A DNA stretch of 64,000 nucleotides from the NCBI RefSeq assembly GCF_023507705.1, contig NZ_JALBGD010000006.1, forward strand, positions 1 through 64,000. Direction: 5' to 3'. Below are positions 39,333 through 49,200 of the stretch, piece by piece. The position numbers were made by a program, and so were the translations under genes. The notes beneath the pieces were generated by a model. The model made no database searches and had not been told where the DNA came from. It was given only the letters and a program-made list of their open reading frames with translations. Position 1 is the stretch's first letter, and each line of letters opens with the position of its first letter. The DNA comes from Stappia sp. WLB 29. Lineage in GTDB: Bacteria > Pseudomonadota > Alphaproteobacteria > Rhizobiales > Stappiaceae.

Positions 39333-40247
39333 ATGGCCCGTATTCAGAAGTTCGATGTCCACCAGGAGATCACCAACCGCATCGTCGACGCGCTCGAGAG
39401 CGCCGGGGAGTTCAGCCTGCCCTGGATCAGGAACAAGGGCGGCTCATCGAGGCGCCCCGTCAACATCGCCTCCGGCAATCCCTACAATGGCGTCAACATC
39501 GTCTCGCTCTGGGTGGCGGCGCAGGTGCAGGACTATCCCTCGCATCTGTGGGGCACCTACCGCCAGTGGCAGGCGCGCGGCGCGCAGGTGCGTCGCGGCG
39601 AGAAATCCTCGCTGGTGGTTTTCTACAAGACGCTGTCGGTCGAGGAGACCAACGAGCAGACCGGCGAGAGCGAGCAGTCCGAGCGCTTCATGGCCCGCGC
39701 CAGCTTCGTCTTCAACGCCGCCCAGGTCGAGGGACTCGATCTTGCCAGCGAAGAACAGCCCTTGCCCGATACTCCCGTCTTCGACCCGATCGCCCGTGCC
39801 GAGGCCTTCGCCAGGGCAACCGGTGCCAGGATCGAGGAAGGCGGGGACCGCGCCTGCTATATCCCGTCCGCCGACATGATCCGCATGCCCGAGCGCCGCC
39901 GCTTTACAGGCACCGCCACCACCTCGCCGGCCGAGGGCTTCTATTCGACCTTGTGCCACGAGCTGGTCCACTGGTCGGGCGCGCCCAACCGTCTCGACCG
40001 CAATCTTGTCGGCCGGTTCAATGCCGAGAGCTACGCCATGGAGGAGCTTGTTGCCGAGCTTGGCGCGGCCTTCCTGTGCGGTGATCTCGGCATCACGCCG
40101 GAGCCGCGTGCCGACCATGCCCAGTACATCGCCCACTGGCTCAAGGTCCTCAAGGACGACAAGAAGGCCGTCTTCACCGCCGCATCCAAAGCGTCCGAGG
40201 CCGCCAACTGGCTGATCGCGCGGGAGGCGGAACAGGCTGCGGCGTAG
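39333..40247 (+). CDS. ardC: Antirestriction protein ArdC
   Basis: The 304-residue protein has the ArdC layout: an N-terminal ssDNA-binding domain (DVHQEITNRIVDALESAGEF, IASGNPYNGVNIVSLWVAAQ) and a C-terminal zincin-like domain with HExxH in LCHELVHWSG and a downstream EELVAELGAAFL that carries the third metal site. ArdC protects incoming single-stranded DNA from restriction. It follows a long stem-loop leader, fitting expression early in transfer. ATG at 39333 has AAGGAGATACATC. Its end borders the second cargo block. Confidence 0.94.
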   Translation: MARIQKFDVHQEITNRIVDALESAGEFSLPWIRNKGGSSRRPVNIASGNPYNGVNIVSLWVAAQVQDYPSHLWGTYRQWQARGAQVRRGEKSSLVVFYKTLSVEETNEQTGESEQSERFMARASFVFNAAQVEGLDLASEEQPLPDTPVFDPIARAEAFARATGARIEEGGDRACYIPSADMIRMPERRRFTGTATTSPAEGFYSTLCHELVHWSGAPNRLDRNLVGRFNAESYAMEELVAELGAAFLCGDLGITPEPRADHAQYIAHWLKVLKDDKKAVFTAASKASEAANWLIAREAEQAAA

Positions 40248-40315
40248 TGTGGATGCGAAAGCTCAAGGCCAGCCCTGGTCGCTCGACTATCGGGCGGCCG
40301 GAAATAGGTGACGAC

Positions 40316-41722
40316 CTACGCAAGTGGCTGAGCCGCCCTGTATCGGCCCCAGCCACCGGAAAGCATGGCTGCCGCAGTCATAACGCCATAGGCGATGGAA
40401 GACGCAGCGACGATCTGGAAAAGAGTCGCGAGACCGGCGCCAAACCAGGTGACAGCGGACCAGCCAATGAAGGCTGCAATGACCATGCGCATCGTCCCGG
40501 CCAGGACTGGAAACAGAACATGGTTCGCTCCCTGGCTGGCGAAGTAGAGCGCCAGCCCAAGTCCCACAGCGCCGTAGAACGGCGCCACGTGCCGCAAATA
40601 CAAGGTGCCCATCTCCAGCACCTGAGGATCGTTGTTGAACAGGCCTATCCAGGCATGCGGAAAGATGATTGCGATCAGGCCGATGACTTCGGTAACTCCA
40701 AAGGCAATTCCGGCGCCGATCCAGGCAACGCGGCGCGCCCGCTCCGCCTGTCCGGCCCCGATGTTGATGCCAACCATTGTCACCAGCGCTGTGCCCAGGC
40801 CGAAAATCACGGGGATCTGGATGTAGTCCAGGCGCGAGGCGATGCCGTAGCCCGCAATGGCCTCGGCGCCGAACCTGCCAACTGCTGCGGTGACGAAGGC
40901 GACAGTCAAGTTGACCTGGATGGTGCCGATTGCCGCCAGGGTGCCGACTCCCATGATGTCCTTGAACAAGCGCCCTTGCAATCGGACGACTTTAAGTTTG
41001 ATGGGGCTACGGGGCGAGCACATGTACAGCGCAAGGACGAGCGCGGCGACGACATAGTAGATGACCACCGCCGCCCCGCCACCGGCAACCCCAAGCGGGG
41101 GGAGCGGCCCCCAACCGAAGATCAGGGCCGGCGACAGCGGAATGAGGAGGACGGCACCGAGAGCGATTACAAGAGCCGGCACGATCACGTTTCCGGCTCC
41201 GCGAAGGGCCGACGACAACAGGGCAGTGATCCAGATCGGGACGGAGCCAGCGAACACGATACCAGAATAGGTGAGTGCCGCCGCCAGCGTCGCTCCTGCC
41301 CCACCCATCGACCGGTAGAGCATCGGACCGATGAGCAGTGCCGCCGCCATGAAGACGATGCCGAACGCACAAGCCAGGACGACCGAGTGCCAGACCAGAG
41401 CGTCCGCATCGGCATGGCGACCACCTCCCACGGCCCGGGCGACAGCGGATGCGACTCCACCGCCAATGCCGCCGTTCGACATCATCTGCATGAGCATGAG
41501 GACCGGGAAGACCAGCGTCACACCGGCAAGCGCGTCCGTGCCAAGAAAGCTGACAAAATAGGTTTCAGCCACGCCGACCAGCGTCTGGATGACGAGCACC
41601 ACGATCGTTGGCGATGCCAAGCGGAGCATCGTCGATACGATCGGGCCGGCGAGTACGCCGGGCGGCGCTTTATGCACCGGTGATGAAGTCGGAGCGGGAT
41701 CCCGATGTGACACATGAGCCAT
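40316..41722 (-). CDS. MATE-family efflux transporter
   Basis: The 468-residue membrane protein has about 12 helices and MATE features: LRLASPTIVVLVIQTLVGVA, AETYFVSFLGTDALAGVTLVF, then in the second half GIASRLDYIQIPVIFGLGTA and MVGINIGAGQAERARRVAW. MATE pumps use sodium or proton gradients to export toxic cations or lipids. It is last in the leftward TetR-thioesterase-KAS-SDR-MATE run. The ATG at 41722 follows AAGGACGAATCA; a GTG five codons upstream is the alternative. The substrate is unknown but may be a product of the upstream lipid-type enzymes. Confidence 0.92.
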   Translation of the reverse strand: MAHVSHRDPAPTSSPVHKAPPGVLAGPIVSTMLRLASPTIVVLVIQTLVGVAETYFVSFLGTDALAGVTLVFPVLMLMQMMSNGGIGGGVASAVARAVGGGRHADADALVWHSVVLACAFGIVFMAAALLIGPMLYRSMGGAGATLAAALTYSGIVFAGSVPIWITALLSSALRGAGNVIVPALVIALGAVLLIPLSPALIFGWGPLPPLGVAGGGAAVVIYYVVAALVLALYMCSPRSPIKLKVVRLQGRLFKDIMGVGTLAAIGTIQVNLTVAFVTAAVGRFGAEAIAGYGIASRLDYIQIPVIFGLGTALVTMVGINIGAGQAERARRVAWIGAGIAFGVTEVIGLIAIIFPHAWIGLFNNDPQVLEMGTLYLRHVAPFYGAVGLGLALYFASQGANHVLFPVLAGTMRMVIAAFIGWSAVTWFGAGLATLFQIVAASSIAYGVMTAAAMLSGGWGRYRAAQPLA

Positions 41723-41762
41723 TGATTCGTCCTTCACAGACGGATGTCGACGTCGTCTGCGG

Positions 41763-42596
41763 TCAGACCGGCAAACCCGCCTGCTTCCGCAGGCTCTTGT
41801 CGAAAGCAGCTTCCGGAACGAGCCGGCGCAGCAGCCGCACCTGACGGGCCATTTTCCCGGCCGGGTAGCGTCTGTTCGGGACTGTGGCGAGCGCGGCTTT
41901 CAGGACTGTCTCTGCCACGATTTCCGGAGCGTCACCTTGCTTTACGCTCTTCATCATCAGTCGCTCGGTATGGGTGCGCATCGCGTCGTAGATCGAAAGC
42001 GGTTCGTCCGGCTTCGTCTTGTTTTCCTCGAACGCTGTATTGGTGTAGGCCGGCTCAACCAGGGTCACCCGAATACCCAATGTCCGCAGTTCGTGATCAA
42101 GGGATTCGGAGTAGCCCTCGATCGCGTGTTTGCTTGCTGAGTAAATGGCGCTGAAGGGTGATGGGATCAGTCCCAGAAGGGAACTCACGTTGACGATCCG
42201 GCCCGAGCCCTGCGCCCGCATCGCAGGCAACACGGCTTTGGTCACACGCATGACACCGAAGACATTCACGTCGAACAGCGCCTGCGCCTGGGCGATCGAC
42301 GACTCTTCCGCTGCGCCGATGATGCCGATGCCGGCATTGTTGACGAGCAGATCGATGCGGCCCGCTGCAGCCAGCACGTCCTCGACCAGCTTTGCCACGG
42401 ACGCATCGTCTGTCACGTCGCAGATCAGCATGGTAACCCCGTCCGGCCCGGCGCCGGTCGCGCGGCGGCTGGTGCCGAACACGCGGTAGCCCGCTTTCTG
42501 CAAGGTTCTGGCCGTGGCGTAACCGATGCCGGAGGATGCGCCTGTCACCAAGGCGATGCCGAGATCATTGTTTTTCATAGAGGTCTTATCTTTCAT
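41763..42596 (-). CDS. Short-chain dehydrogenase/reductase
   Basis: The 277-residue enzyme is a classical SDR: TGASSGIG nucleotide motif (ALVTGASSGIGYATARTLQ), NNAG (LLVNNAGIGIIGAAE), catalytic S-Y-K (IVNVSSLLGLIPSPFSAIYSASKHAIEG). The N-to-C order and the length fit a 3-oxoacyl or alcohol reductase. The start at 42596 or 42578 is uncertain. It lies between a KAS and a MATE pump in one leftward transcript. Substrate unknown; it may reduce a KAS product. Confidence 0.9.
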   Translation of the reverse strand: MKDKTSMKNNDLGIALVTGASSGIGYATARTLQKAGYRVFGTSRRATGAGPDGVTMLICDVTDDASVAKLVEDVLAAAGRIDLLVNNAGIGIIGAAEESSIAQAQALFDVNVFGVMRVTKAVLPAMRAQGSGRIVNVSSLLGLIPSPFSAIYSASKHAIEGYSESLDHELRTLGIRVTLVEPAYTNTAFEENKTKPDEPLSIYDAMRTHTERLMMKSVKQGDAPEIVAETVLKAALATVPNRRYPAGKMARQVRLLRRLVPEAAFDKSLRKQAGLPV

Positions 42597-42650
42597 TGTT
42601 CCGAGGCTGGACTTTGAAATCCGGTAAGCGTCCGGGAGTGGCGTGCTGGG

Positions 42651-43994
42651 CTACGTCTCCTGTCCGACGGGCTTGTTGGCTGAGCTTTCCGTCCAACGCC
42701 GAAACACTGCGCTGGCGTTGACACCGCCGAAGCCGAAGCCGTTGGCGATCGCGTAGGTCATCGCCATTGGCCGGGCCTGGTTCGCGACGAAGTTGATCCC
42801 GTCGGCAGCTGGGTCAGGGAGCTCAAGATTGAGAGTTGGAGGTGCAACCTGATCCCTGAGTGCCAGAACCGTGAAGATGGCTCCAAGCCCACCTGCGGCT
42901 CCCAGAAGGTGTCCGGTCGCCGACTTCGTTGCGCTGACGGCCATCGCGGAACCGGTGCCGAAAACGGACCTGATCGCCGCAATCTCGCCGAGATCTCCAA
43001 CCGGCGTCGAAGTTGCATGTGCATTGAGGTGGTCAATCTCTTGAGCGGATATGCCGGCTTGGGCGATTGCAATCTCCATCGCCCGGCGCGCACCTGCGCC
43101 GTCCTCGGGGCCGGAAGTGATATGGTGAGCATCCGCCGTCGTTCCGTAGCCCACGAGTTCGGCGAGCGGCTTGGCACCGCGCGCAAGCGCATGCTCCAGT
43201 TCCTCGATGACCAGGATGCCGGCTCCCTCGCCCATCACGAAACCGTCTCGCGATGTATCGAACGGGCGTGAAGCGCGGCACGGCGTTGTATTGAAACCCG
43301 TCGAAAGAGACCGTGCCGCAGCAAACCCGCCGAGGCTGACGATGTTGATGCACGCTTCCGTTCCGCCGCACACGGCAATGTCTGCTTCGTTGGCGCGGAT
43401 GAGGCGCGCCGCATCACCGATTGCCTGAATGCCGGCGGCGCAGGCCGTCACCGGCGTCCCAAGCGGTCCCTTGAAGCCGTGGCGGATCGAGATATGGCCG
43501 GCTGCAAGGTTCGCCAGAAAGGACGGCACGGTAAACGGCGACAGGCGACGAACGCCGCGCTGGTCGACCGTTCTGACCGCCTCGGTTATTGCGGGAAACC
43601 CGCCGATGCCGGACGCGATGATCGTCGCGCTCCGCAGGCGTTCCGCATCGGATGTGGGAGCCCAACCCGCCTGTGCGATGGCTTCTTGCGCAGCCGCAAC
43701 ACCGAAAAGAATAAACCGGTCCACCTTGCGCTGCTCCTTGGGAGCGAAGACGCTGTTGGGATCGAAGCCGCCGTCCGGATCTTCTTCCACGGAGGGCACC
43801 ACGCCAGCAATCTTGGCCGGGAGATCTCGTGCCACATCCTCGGTAAGTCTTCGAATCCCCGAGCGGCCGGTCAGAAGACGCGTCCAGGACCTTTCAACAC
43901 CTGAAGCAAGTGGCGTAACCGCGCCAAGGCCGGTGACAACGATGCGCCGCGCTGCAGTTGGGGTGCCGTTCGTGGAGGACAAAGCGAACGTCAT
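42651..43994 (-). CDS. Beta-ketoacyl-ACP synthase II-like enzyme
   Basis: The 447-residue enzyme has the full Cys-His-His KAS set: nucleophile in VTACAAGIQAIGDAARLI, His in NAHATSTPVGDLGE, His in SATGHLLGAAGGLGAIF, and the Phe-Gly gate NGFGFGGVNASAVF. It looks catalytically complete, so it should condense acyl-ACP with malonyl-ACP. Being carried on a mobile element with efflux pumps rather than in a fab cluster, it is either a biosynthetic or a resistance paralog. It overlaps the thioesterase by ATGA and shares its operon. Confidence 0.93.
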   Translation of the reverse strand: MTFALSSTNGTPTAARRIVVTGLGAVTPLASGVERSWTRLLTGRSGIRRLTEDVARDLPAKIAGVVPSVEEDPDGGFDPNSVFAPKEQRKVDRFILFGVAAAQEAIAQAGWAPTSDAERLRSATIIASGIGGFPAITEAVRTVDQRGVRRLSPFTVPSFLANLAAGHISIRHGFKGPLGTPVTACAAGIQAIGDAARLIRANEADIAVCGGTEACINIVSLGGFAAARSLSTGFNTTPCRASRPFDTSRDGFVMGEGAGILVIEELEHALARGAKPLAELVGYGTTADAHHITSGPEDGAGARRAMEIAIAQAGISAQEIDHLNAHATSTPVGDLGEIAAIRSVFGTGSAMAVSATKSATGHLLGAAGGLGAIFTVLALRDQVAPPTLNLELPDPAADGINFVANQARPMAMTYAIANGFGFGGVNASAVFRRWTESSANKPVGQET

Positions 43995-44482
43995 TGTTTC
44001 CTGCTTACGATCAGGCAGGTCGAGGTCCCGTGGGCGTAGAGCCGGTTCTGGGCGTCCTCGACCCTTCCCTCCAGCGTAATAACCGTCTGGCCACGGGAGA
44101 TGACTTCGCCGGTGACGTACAGGATGTCGGAATCGATGAAGATCGGCCGGACGAACTTGACGGCCGTCTCGTGCGAAGGGCAGCTTTCACCTTCAGACAG
44201 GGTGGTCTGGGCGGCAAGCGACATGACGGTGTCCAGCATCGTCATAATCCATCCGCCATGGAGCGTGTTCGTCAGGTTGCAAAAGCGCGGCTCCGGGGCG
44301 ACCAGGAGGCGGACCTTCCCTTCCTCGGGGGGGAGCAGCGTGAAAGGGAGTGTTTCGGCCATTGGCGGGGGGTGGATGCTTCCGTCCGCCAATCCCGCGA
44401 CCAGCTCAAGGCCCGAGTAGCCCGCCAGCTCGGAAAAAGAGATCGCTGCACCGCCCGCCGGGGTCGCATGGACTGTCGTCAT
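43991..44482 (-). CDS. PaaI-type hotdog thioesterase
   Basis: The 163-residue protein has the hotdog thioesterase signature NTLHGGWIMTMLDTVMSLAA with an Asp/His-type active stretch, and continues ETAVKFVRPIFIDSDILYVTGEV. It should hydrolyse an acyl-CoA or acyl-ACP. It overlaps the TetR gene above and the KAS below by 4 bp each, so the operon is tightly coupled. Together with KAS and SDR it gives a small acyl-chain processing set. Confidence 0.88.
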   Translation of the reverse strand: MTTVHATPAGGAAISFSELAGYSGLELVAGLADGSIHPPPMAETLPFTLLPPEEGKVRLLVAPEPRFCNLTNTLHGGWIMTMLDTVMSLAAQTTLSEGESCPSHETAVKFVRPIFIDSDILYVTGEVISRGQTVITLEGRVEDAQNRLYAHGTSTCLIVSRKQ

Positions 44483-45075
44483 TGCAGCGACCCTCCCGCT
44501 CCACCATCGACAGCCACTGCCTGCCGCACACTGTCGGCGGCCGCCTTCAGGATCTGCCTGGACAGCTGCGTGTCATCGATTGCCCGCGAAAGGATCAGCG
44601 CGCCGACCATCGTCGAAAGAACGCTCATGGCCCGTCCGCCGGTCTCCTCCTGGCCGACGAGATGATCAAGGACTTCGAGATGGGTTTTGATGCCTGCCTC
44701 GAACGACTCCTTCACCGCGCTGCCCTGTCTGGCTGCATCGGAGCCGAGCGCCACGATGGGGCATCCGTCCATTCTTTCCTCGAGATGGTCCGTACTGAGA
44801 TAGAAATCGAGCACAGCTTCCAACGGATTGCCCGGATTCGCCTCGATCGCCGAGGACCAGCGGCACGACGCGCTCTCGAATGCACGCCTGGACGCCTGAG
44901 CCGCCAGGTCGTCCTTCGACGCAAACTGTTTGTAGAACGCACCCTGGGTCAGTCCGGCGTTCTTCATCAGATCCTTGAGGCCGATGCCGTCAAAGCCGTG
45001 CTCTCGAAACAGGCGGCTGGCCACATCGATCACTTTCTGTCGGTTTCTTTCAGCCTGCATGCGGCTCACACGCAT
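44479..45075 (-). CDS. TetR/AcrR-family regulator of the efflux and acyl genes
   Basis: The 198-residue protein has an N-terminal HTH (VIDVASRLFREHGFDGIGLKDLMKNAGLTQGAFYKQFASKDDL) and a helical ligand domain. The ATG at 45075 follows AAGGAGGATCGAT. It is first in the leftward thioesterase-KAS-SDR-MATE run and divergent from the RND pump. A nested palindrome lies between (45092-45140), so it likely represses both arms and is relieved by a substrate of the pumps. Confidence 0.92.
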   Translation of the reverse strand: MRVSRMQAERNRQKVIDVASRLFREHGFDGIGLKDLMKNAGLTQGAFYKQFASKDDLAAQASRRAFESASCRWSSAIEANPGNPLEAVLDFYLSTDHLEERMDGCPIVALGSDAARQGSAVKESFEAGIKTHLEVLDHLVGQEETGGRAMSVLSTMVGALILSRAIDDTQLSRQILKAAADSVRQAVAVDGGAGGSLQ

Positions 45076-45091
45076 GATCGATCCTCCTTTT

Positions 45092-45140
45092 TAGATTGCA
45101 CTTATAATCTATATTCGATATAGAGTGTGAACGCAATCTA
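45092..45140. promoter_or_regulatory. Nested palindromic operator between tetR and the RND genes
   Basis: TAGATTGC (45092-45099) pairs with GCAATCTA (45133-45140), and inside it CTATAT (45109-45114) pairs with ATATAG (45118-45123). CACT/AGTG lies between the arms. The region is AT-rich and covers both divergent promoters. Confidence 0.75.
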
Positions 45141-45159
45141 TTTATGTGAGGCGACGAAA

Positions 45160-46275
45160 GTGAAGTTGAGATCCGCTGCTGCGCTTGGAAGCGTCCTGAC
45201 CGTGGTTCTGGGAGGGAGCGTGTTCGGCGTGCTCTCCATTCCCACACAGGAAGTCTCCGCCATCGGGGACGCGCGTCAGGAGCCGCCGATCGTCAGACTG
45301 ACGACGGCAATGCAAGTGGACGGATTCGAGCGCAGTTTCACGGGCGTTACAGGGGCGAGGATCGAGAGCAGTCTCGGTTTCCGCGTCCCCGGCAAGATCG
45401 TCGAGCGATTTGTAAGCGCCGGTCAGGAGGTCGAAGCCGGTCAGTCGCTGATGAGGATCGACGACACCGACCTGCAGCTTGCGCTGACCGCCAAGCGCAA
45501 CGCCGTGGCGGCGGCGCGGGCAGTGCTGGTTCAGGTCAGTGCGGATGAAAAGCGCTACGCAGTTCTTGCCAAGAACGGTTTGGCTGCTAGCCCGCAGCGG
45601 TACGAGCAGGCAAAGGCAGCGCTGGACACGGCAACCGCGCAGCTTGCCGCAGCCGAAGCCGAAGCGCGTGTCGCCGAGAACGAGGCAACCTACGCGCTTC
45701 TGGTGGCAGATGCGGATGGAACGGTCATCGAGACCCTTGCAGAGCCGGGGCAAGTCGTCTCCGCCGGCCAGACCGTTGTTCGTCTTGCCCAGGCAGGCCC
45801 CCGCGAAGCGGTGATTGCCCTCCCGGAGACGATCCGGCCGGCAATCGGGTCGAACGCCGAGGCTCGCTTATACGGAGACGACCAGCATCGCTACACCGCC
45901 CGCCTGCGACAACTGTCGAACTCGGCGGATGCCCAGACACGCACATACGAGGCACGCTATGTGCTTGACGGCAAGGCAGCGACGGCGCCGCTCGGTGCAA
46001 CGGTGACACTTCGGCTCTCGAGCCAGGGGCGGACGGCGGGCGTCCAGGTGCCGCTGGCAGCGCTGCTTGATGATGGCGACAAGACCGGCGTCTGGATCTT
46101 CGACAGCGCCACATCCACGGTGCGGTTTCAGCCCGTCGAACTGATCCAGGTCGCCAGCGAAACCGCCGTGATCTCGGGACTTAACTCAAACGATCAGATC
46201 GTCTCCCTCGGTGCCCATCTCTTGCAAGAGGGCGCACGCGTCAGGGTTGCCGTCGACGGGGAGGGTGACCGATGA
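45160..46275 (+). CDS. RND efflux periplasmic adaptor (HlyD/AcrA-like)
   Basis: The 371-residue protein has an N-terminal signal or anchor helix (LGSVLTVVLGGSVFGVL), then the biotinyl-lipoyl half (RVPGKIVERFVSAGQEVEAGQ), a coiled-coil hairpin (VAAARAVLVQVSADEKRYAVL, AAAEAEARVAENEATYALL) and the second lipoyl half (DGTVIETLAEPGQVVSAGQTV). It should bridge the inner-membrane pump to an outer channel. The GTG at 45160 with GAGG 8 bp upstream beats a GTG at 45127. It overlaps the pump gene by ATGA. No outer-membrane channel gene is nearby. Confidence 0.93.
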   Translation: MKLRSAAALGSVLTVVLGGSVFGVLSIPTQEVSAIGDARQEPPIVRLTTAMQVDGFERSFTGVTGARIESSLGFRVPGKIVERFVSAGQEVEAGQSLMRIDDTDLQLALTAKRNAVAAARAVLVQVSADEKRYAVLAKNGLAASPQRYEQAKAALDTATAQLAAAEAEARVAENEATYALLVADADGTVIETLAEPGQVVSAGQTVVRLAQAGPREAVIALPETIRPAIGSNAEARLYGDDQHRYTARLRQLSNSADAQTRTYEARYVLDGKAATAPLGATVTLRLSSQGRTAGVQVPLAALLDDGDKTGVWIFDSATSTVRFQPVELIQVASETAVISGLNSNDQIVSLGAHLLQEGARVRVAVDGEGDR

Positions 46276-49200
46276 ACCTGAACATTTCCGCGATCGCCGT
46301 TCGCGAGCGGGCCGTCACCCTGTTCTTCATCCTTCTGCTGGTGGCCGCCGGTGCCTATGCCTTCGTTGCGCTCGGGCGGGCGGAAGACCCCAACTTCACC
46401 ATCAAGACCCTGACGGTCACGACCGTCTGGCCGGGCGCCACCGCGCGCGAAATGCAGGACCTCGTCGCCGAACCGCTGGAAAAGCGGCTTCAGGAACTGA
46501 CCTGGTACGACCGGGTGGAGACCACTACCCGGCCGGGGTACGCCTACATGACGGTCACGCTGAGCGACAGCACACCACCGTCCGCAGTGCAGGAGGAGTT
46601 CTACCAGGCCCGCAAGAAGCTTGGCGATGAAGCCCGCAACCTGCCGCCCGGCGTCTTCGGGCCTTTCGTCAATGATGAATACTCCGACGTGAGCTTCGCC
46701 CTTTATGCACTCAAGGCGAAGGGTATGCCGATGCGCGAACTCGTCCGGCAAGCCGAGAAGATTCGGCAGGACCTTCTGCATGTGCCGGGCGTCAAGAAGA
46801 TCAACATCGTCGGCGAGCGGCCGGAGCAGATTTTCGTTGAGTTTTCCTATGCCAGGCTGGCGACCCTGGGCGTGTCGGCACAGGACATTATCGCAGCACT
46901 GCAGCGCCAGAATGCGTTGACGCCGGCTGGCTCGGTCGACACGCGGGGCCCGCGTGTCTTCATTCGGATCGATGGCGCCTACGACAGCGTCCAGGCGATC
47001 GCCGATACGCCGATCGTTGCTCACGGGGCGATGTTGAAGCTCTCCGATATCGCCGATATCCGTCGCGGCTACGAGGACCCGCCCACATACCTCATCCGGC
47101 ACCAGGGCGAGCCCACCATCATGCTCGGGGCCGTCATGCAGGAAGGTTGGGACGGTCTTGCGCTCGGCAAGGCACTGGAAGACAGAACAACGGCGATTGC
47201 GGAGACTTTGCCGCTCGGGATCGTACTCGACAAGGTGAGCGACCAGGCGGTCAACATCTCCTCTGCGGTCAATGAATTCATGATGAAGTTCGCTATGGCA
47301 CTCGGCGTGATGCTGCTGGTGAGCTTGCTCAGTCTTGGGTGGCGCGTCGGCATCGTCGTTGCGGCCGCCGTTCCCCTTACGCTTGCCGCTGTGTTTCTCA
47401 TCATGCTGGAGACTGGCCGGTTCTTTGACCGCATCACGCTGGGGGCGCTCATTCTCGGGCTCGGCCTGCTGGTGGACGACGCCATCATCGCCATCGAAGT
47501 GATGGTGGTGAAGATGGAAGAGGGAATGGATCGCATCAAGGCGGCGGCCTATGCCTGGAGCCATACTGCGGCGCCGATGCTGTCGGGAACGCTCGTGACA
47601 ATCGCAGGGTTTCTGCCGGTCGGCTTCGCACGTTCGACTGCGGGCGAGTATGCCGGCAACATTTTCTGGGTCGTAGGTTTCGCCCTCATCGTCTCCTGGA
47701 TCGTGGCTGTGGTGTTCACACCCTATCTCGGGGTCAAGATGCTGCCGGAGATCAAGCCGGTGGAGGGAGGGCACCATGCGATCTATGACACGCCGAATTA
47801 TCGACGCCTGCGGTCGCTTATTGTCTTTGCCGTGCGCCACAAGTTCCTGACCTGCGCTGTCGTCGGCCTTGCCTTCGCCGGTTCGGTCGTCGGCATGGGT
47901 GCCATCAAGCAGCAGTTCTTCCCGACCTCCGACCGCCCGGAGGTGCTGGTCGAGGTCCGTTTGCCGGAAGGAACCAGCATCGAGACGACGACCGCTACCG
48001 TCGAAAAACTGGAACAGTGGCTGGACGGACAGCCCGAGGCGAAGATCATCACGAGCTATATCGGCCAGGGCGCTCCCCGCTTCTTTTTTGCCATGGCGCC
48101 GGAACTGCCCGATCCCGCCTTTGCCAAGATCGTCGTGCTGACCTCGGATGCGAAGGCGCGTGAAACCCTGAAGCACCGGCTGAGGGGAGCGGTATCACAG
48201 GGGCTTGCGCCTGAGGCCTATGTGCGCGTCACCCAGTTGGTGTTCGGACCCTACACGCCCTTCCCGGTGGAGTTCAGGGTCATGGGTCCCGATCCCGAAA
48301 AACTGTACCGTATCTCGGAGAAAGCCCTCGACATCATGCGCGGCGTGCCTGATGTGCGGCAAGCCAACCGTGACTGGGGCAGCCGCACGCCTGTGCTCCG
48401 CTTCGTTCCCGATCAGGATCGTCTCAATCTCATCGGCCTGTCGCCGGTTGAGGTAGGCCAGCAACTCCAGTTTCTTCTCACCGGCATTCCTGTCACGCAG
48501 GTGCGAGAGGACATCCGCAACGTTCCCGTCGTGGCACGCAGTGCCGGCAACGAACGGCTGGATCCTGCAAGGCTCGCTGACTTCTCGCTGATCAGCAGGA
48601 GCGGTCGGCAGGTTCCGCTCGATCAGATCGGCCGCTCGGAAATCCACCTGGAAGAACCCATCCTCAAGCGCCGCGACCGCACCCCGGTCATCACCATCCG
48701 CTCGGACATCAACGAGGAATCCCAGCCTCCGGAGGTCTCCAAGGAAATCATGGCGGCCCTTCAGCCGCTGATCGCGTCCCTTCCGGCCGGGTATCGCATC
48801 GAACTGGGCGGATCGATCGAAGAGGCGGCGAAAGCCAATGCCGCGCTTGGAAAGGTGTTTCCGGTGATGATCGCGGCGACGCTGATCGTCATCATGCTGC
48901 AGGTGCGCTCCTTCTCGATGATGGCGATGGTCATGTTGACGTCGCCGCTCGGTCTCGTCGGCGTCGTGCCTGTGCTGCTCGTCTTCAACCAGCCTTTCGG
49001 CTTCAACGCCATTCTGGGGCTGATCGGGCTGGCCGGAATCCTGATGCGAAACACCCTGATCCTGACCGAGCAGATCAAGGAGAACCAGGCCGCCGGCCTC
49101 GACGACTATCACGCAGTCATCGAGGCAACGGTGCAACGCGCGAGGCCCGTGATCCTGACCGCGCTCGCGGCGGTGTTGGCCTTCATCCCGCTCACCAGCT

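Noticed and set aside
42651-43994. Nodulation-type NodE gene
   Set aside because: The KAS and SDR recall NodE and NodG, but no other nod genes or nod box occur and the neighbours are efflux genes.
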